IMG/VR virus record: IMGVR_UViG_3300023198_001654
Span: 1-22,353 of that record
From: a virus
Reading direction: 5' to 3' (one strand)
DNA: 22,353 bases
Shown: one piece after another, positions 21,622 to 22,353 of the stretch
How positions within the stretch are numbered: the stretch's first letter is position 1
How the letters are laid out: every line of letters starts with the position of its first letter
Made by a program: the position numbers and the translations under genes
Notes under the pieces: generated by a model
The model's database searches: none
Told to the model about the DNA's origin: nothing
Seen by the model: only the letters and a program-made list of their open reading frames with translations

Positions 21622-22353
21622 GTCAATATCTCCATTTCCGCTGTCAGTGTTAAAATGCTTAGATTTGCCAATCCACTATAATCAAATATTAGGCCACCTT
21701 GCCCCACCTGATCATATGTAATTACACCTGTGACTGGGAAAACTGCATCATTGGCACCAAATGAAACCGTGGCACCTGAGTATGTGTAGGTACCACCCAA
21801 TAAGGCATCACTTATGTCTGCAACAAACGATACATTAGGCCCAGAATATTCGCACGTGCCGCCCAGGAGATTATCAGAAAACGCTGAGGCCTCAGTAAAC
21901 GAAACGGTTGCTCCCGAATATTCGTATGTGCCCCCTAACAAAACATCAGTATGCTGATAAGTGAAACTTATTGCTGGTCCTGAATACTCGTAAGCTCCGC
22001 CGAGTGGGGAGTCTTGCTTCGCATCGGTAAATGATACCGTTGCACCACTGTACGTGTATGTCCCACCGAGAGGAGAATCAACCTCACCATTTACAAACGA
22101 TACGTTGGACCCAGAATATTCATATATCCCCCCTAATGGGGAATCTTGTTTATCCTCGGTGAATGATACCGTTGCACCACTGTACGTGTATGTGCCGCCG
22201 AGTAAATTATCTTCGTTTGTTGCCGAAGAAGTAAACGAAACGGTCGCACCCGTATATTCGTATGTGCCCCCTAATAGGGTGTCAATCTCACCAATTGTTG
22301 CTGATAATGCCGCACCACTATACTCATATGTCCCACCGAGTAGGACACCTGTG
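21618..22353 (-). CDS. Tandem-repeat structural protein (5' end outside window)
   Basis: The frame is open from the right edge to TGA at 21618-21620, giving at least 244 residues. Nine tandem units of 21-24 residues follow the consensus L-GGTYEYSGATVSF-T then 6-9 variable residues ending in D or D-S-P. The C-terminal 30 residues hold a degenerate tenth unit (GGLIFDYSGLANLSI). Each unit looks like a beta-hairpin or strand pair, so stacking into a beta-solenoid or fibre is plausible. The start codon lies beyond the window. Next to connector genes, it may be a head fibre or decoration protein; I do not recognise a family. Confidence 0.75.
   Translation of the reverse strand, partial: TGVLLGGTYEYSGAALSATIGEIDTLLGGTYEYTGATVSFTSSATNEDNLLGGTYTYSGATVSFTEDKQDSPLGGIYEYSGSNVSFVNGEVDSPLGGTYTYSGATVSFTDAKQDSPLGGAYEYSGPAISFTYQHTDVLLGGTYEYSGATVSFTEASAFSDNLLGGTCEYSGPNVSFVADISDALLGGTYTYSGATVSFGANDAVFPVTGVITYDQVGQGGLIFDYSGLANLSILTLTAEMEILT
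21732..22343 (-). repeat. Nine in-frame coding repeats of 63-72 bp
   Basis: Units of 22, 24, 23, 22, 22, 21, 24, 22 and 24 codons. Units 3 and 5 share at least 32 identical consecutive bases (at ~22030 and ~22162, 132 bp apart), while unit 4 between them differs. So part of the array grew by copying a two-unit, 44-codon block. Units with TYTYSGAT alternate with units with EYSG(S/P)N followed by VSFV. Confidence 0.85.

Overview
The window is part of a tailed double-stranded DNA phage (or prophage) genome, moderately AT-rich, encoding a myovirus-type contractile tail. It has two convergent gene blocks that meet at about 6.89-6.90 kb. Everything up to 6890 reads on the + strand and is early-type (recombination, replication, a possible lysis pair, many small unknown genes). 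Everything from 6904 to the right edge reads on the - strand and is late-type (structural). Both edges cut through genes. No integrase, repressor, terminase, portal, major capsid, tRNA, rRNA, CRISPR array or insertion sequence is visible. A Gram-negative host is plausible, but it is not proven by anything in the window.

+ strand block. A Gly-Ala repeat C-terminus at the left edge is followed by a YqaJ/lambda-type exonuclease, a small unknown gene, a RecT-type single-strand annealing protein and a ParB/DUF6551-like protein. Exonuclease plus annealing protein is the classic two-component phage recombinase. A 149-bp gap (3067-3215) then holds two long, mutually exclusive inverted repeats, one of which looks like an intrinsic terminator. 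After it come an O-type replication initiator, a G39P-like helicase loader/inhibitor nested in its 3' end, and a protein with a C-terminal zinc-ribbon-like motif. A 25-residue membrane peptide and a secreted transglycosylase-fold protein follow, then five small unknown genes.

- strand block, in order of transcription (right to left). A protein made of at least nine ~22-24-residue tandem repeats leads into a 96-aa beta-rich protein, a head-tail connector-like protein with a DxDxDG calcium-type loop, a basic-tailed small protein, a gp10-like joining protein and a neck/tail terminator. Then come the tail sheath (DUF3383 type), the tail tube and an unknown tail protein. Next are the tail assembly chaperones G and G-T, joined by a -1 ribosomal frameshift, and the tape measure protein (about 998 aa, implying a tail of roughly 150 nm by the usual 0.15 nm per residue). 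The baseplate follows: Dit-like protein, plug, hub, Gp138-type spike, gp46/gp25-like wedge, baseplate J and DUF2612 protein. It ends with a beta-propeller-like tail fibre. Many junctions are ATGA, TGATG or TAATG overlaps, so the block is probably one long translationally coupled operon.

No gene-free stretch exceeds 300 bp. The largest is 3067-3215. The signals most worth following are the alternative-hairpin region before the replication gene, the tandem-repeat structural protein at the right edge, the chaperone frameshift site, and the purine-rich repeat inside the replication initiator gene.
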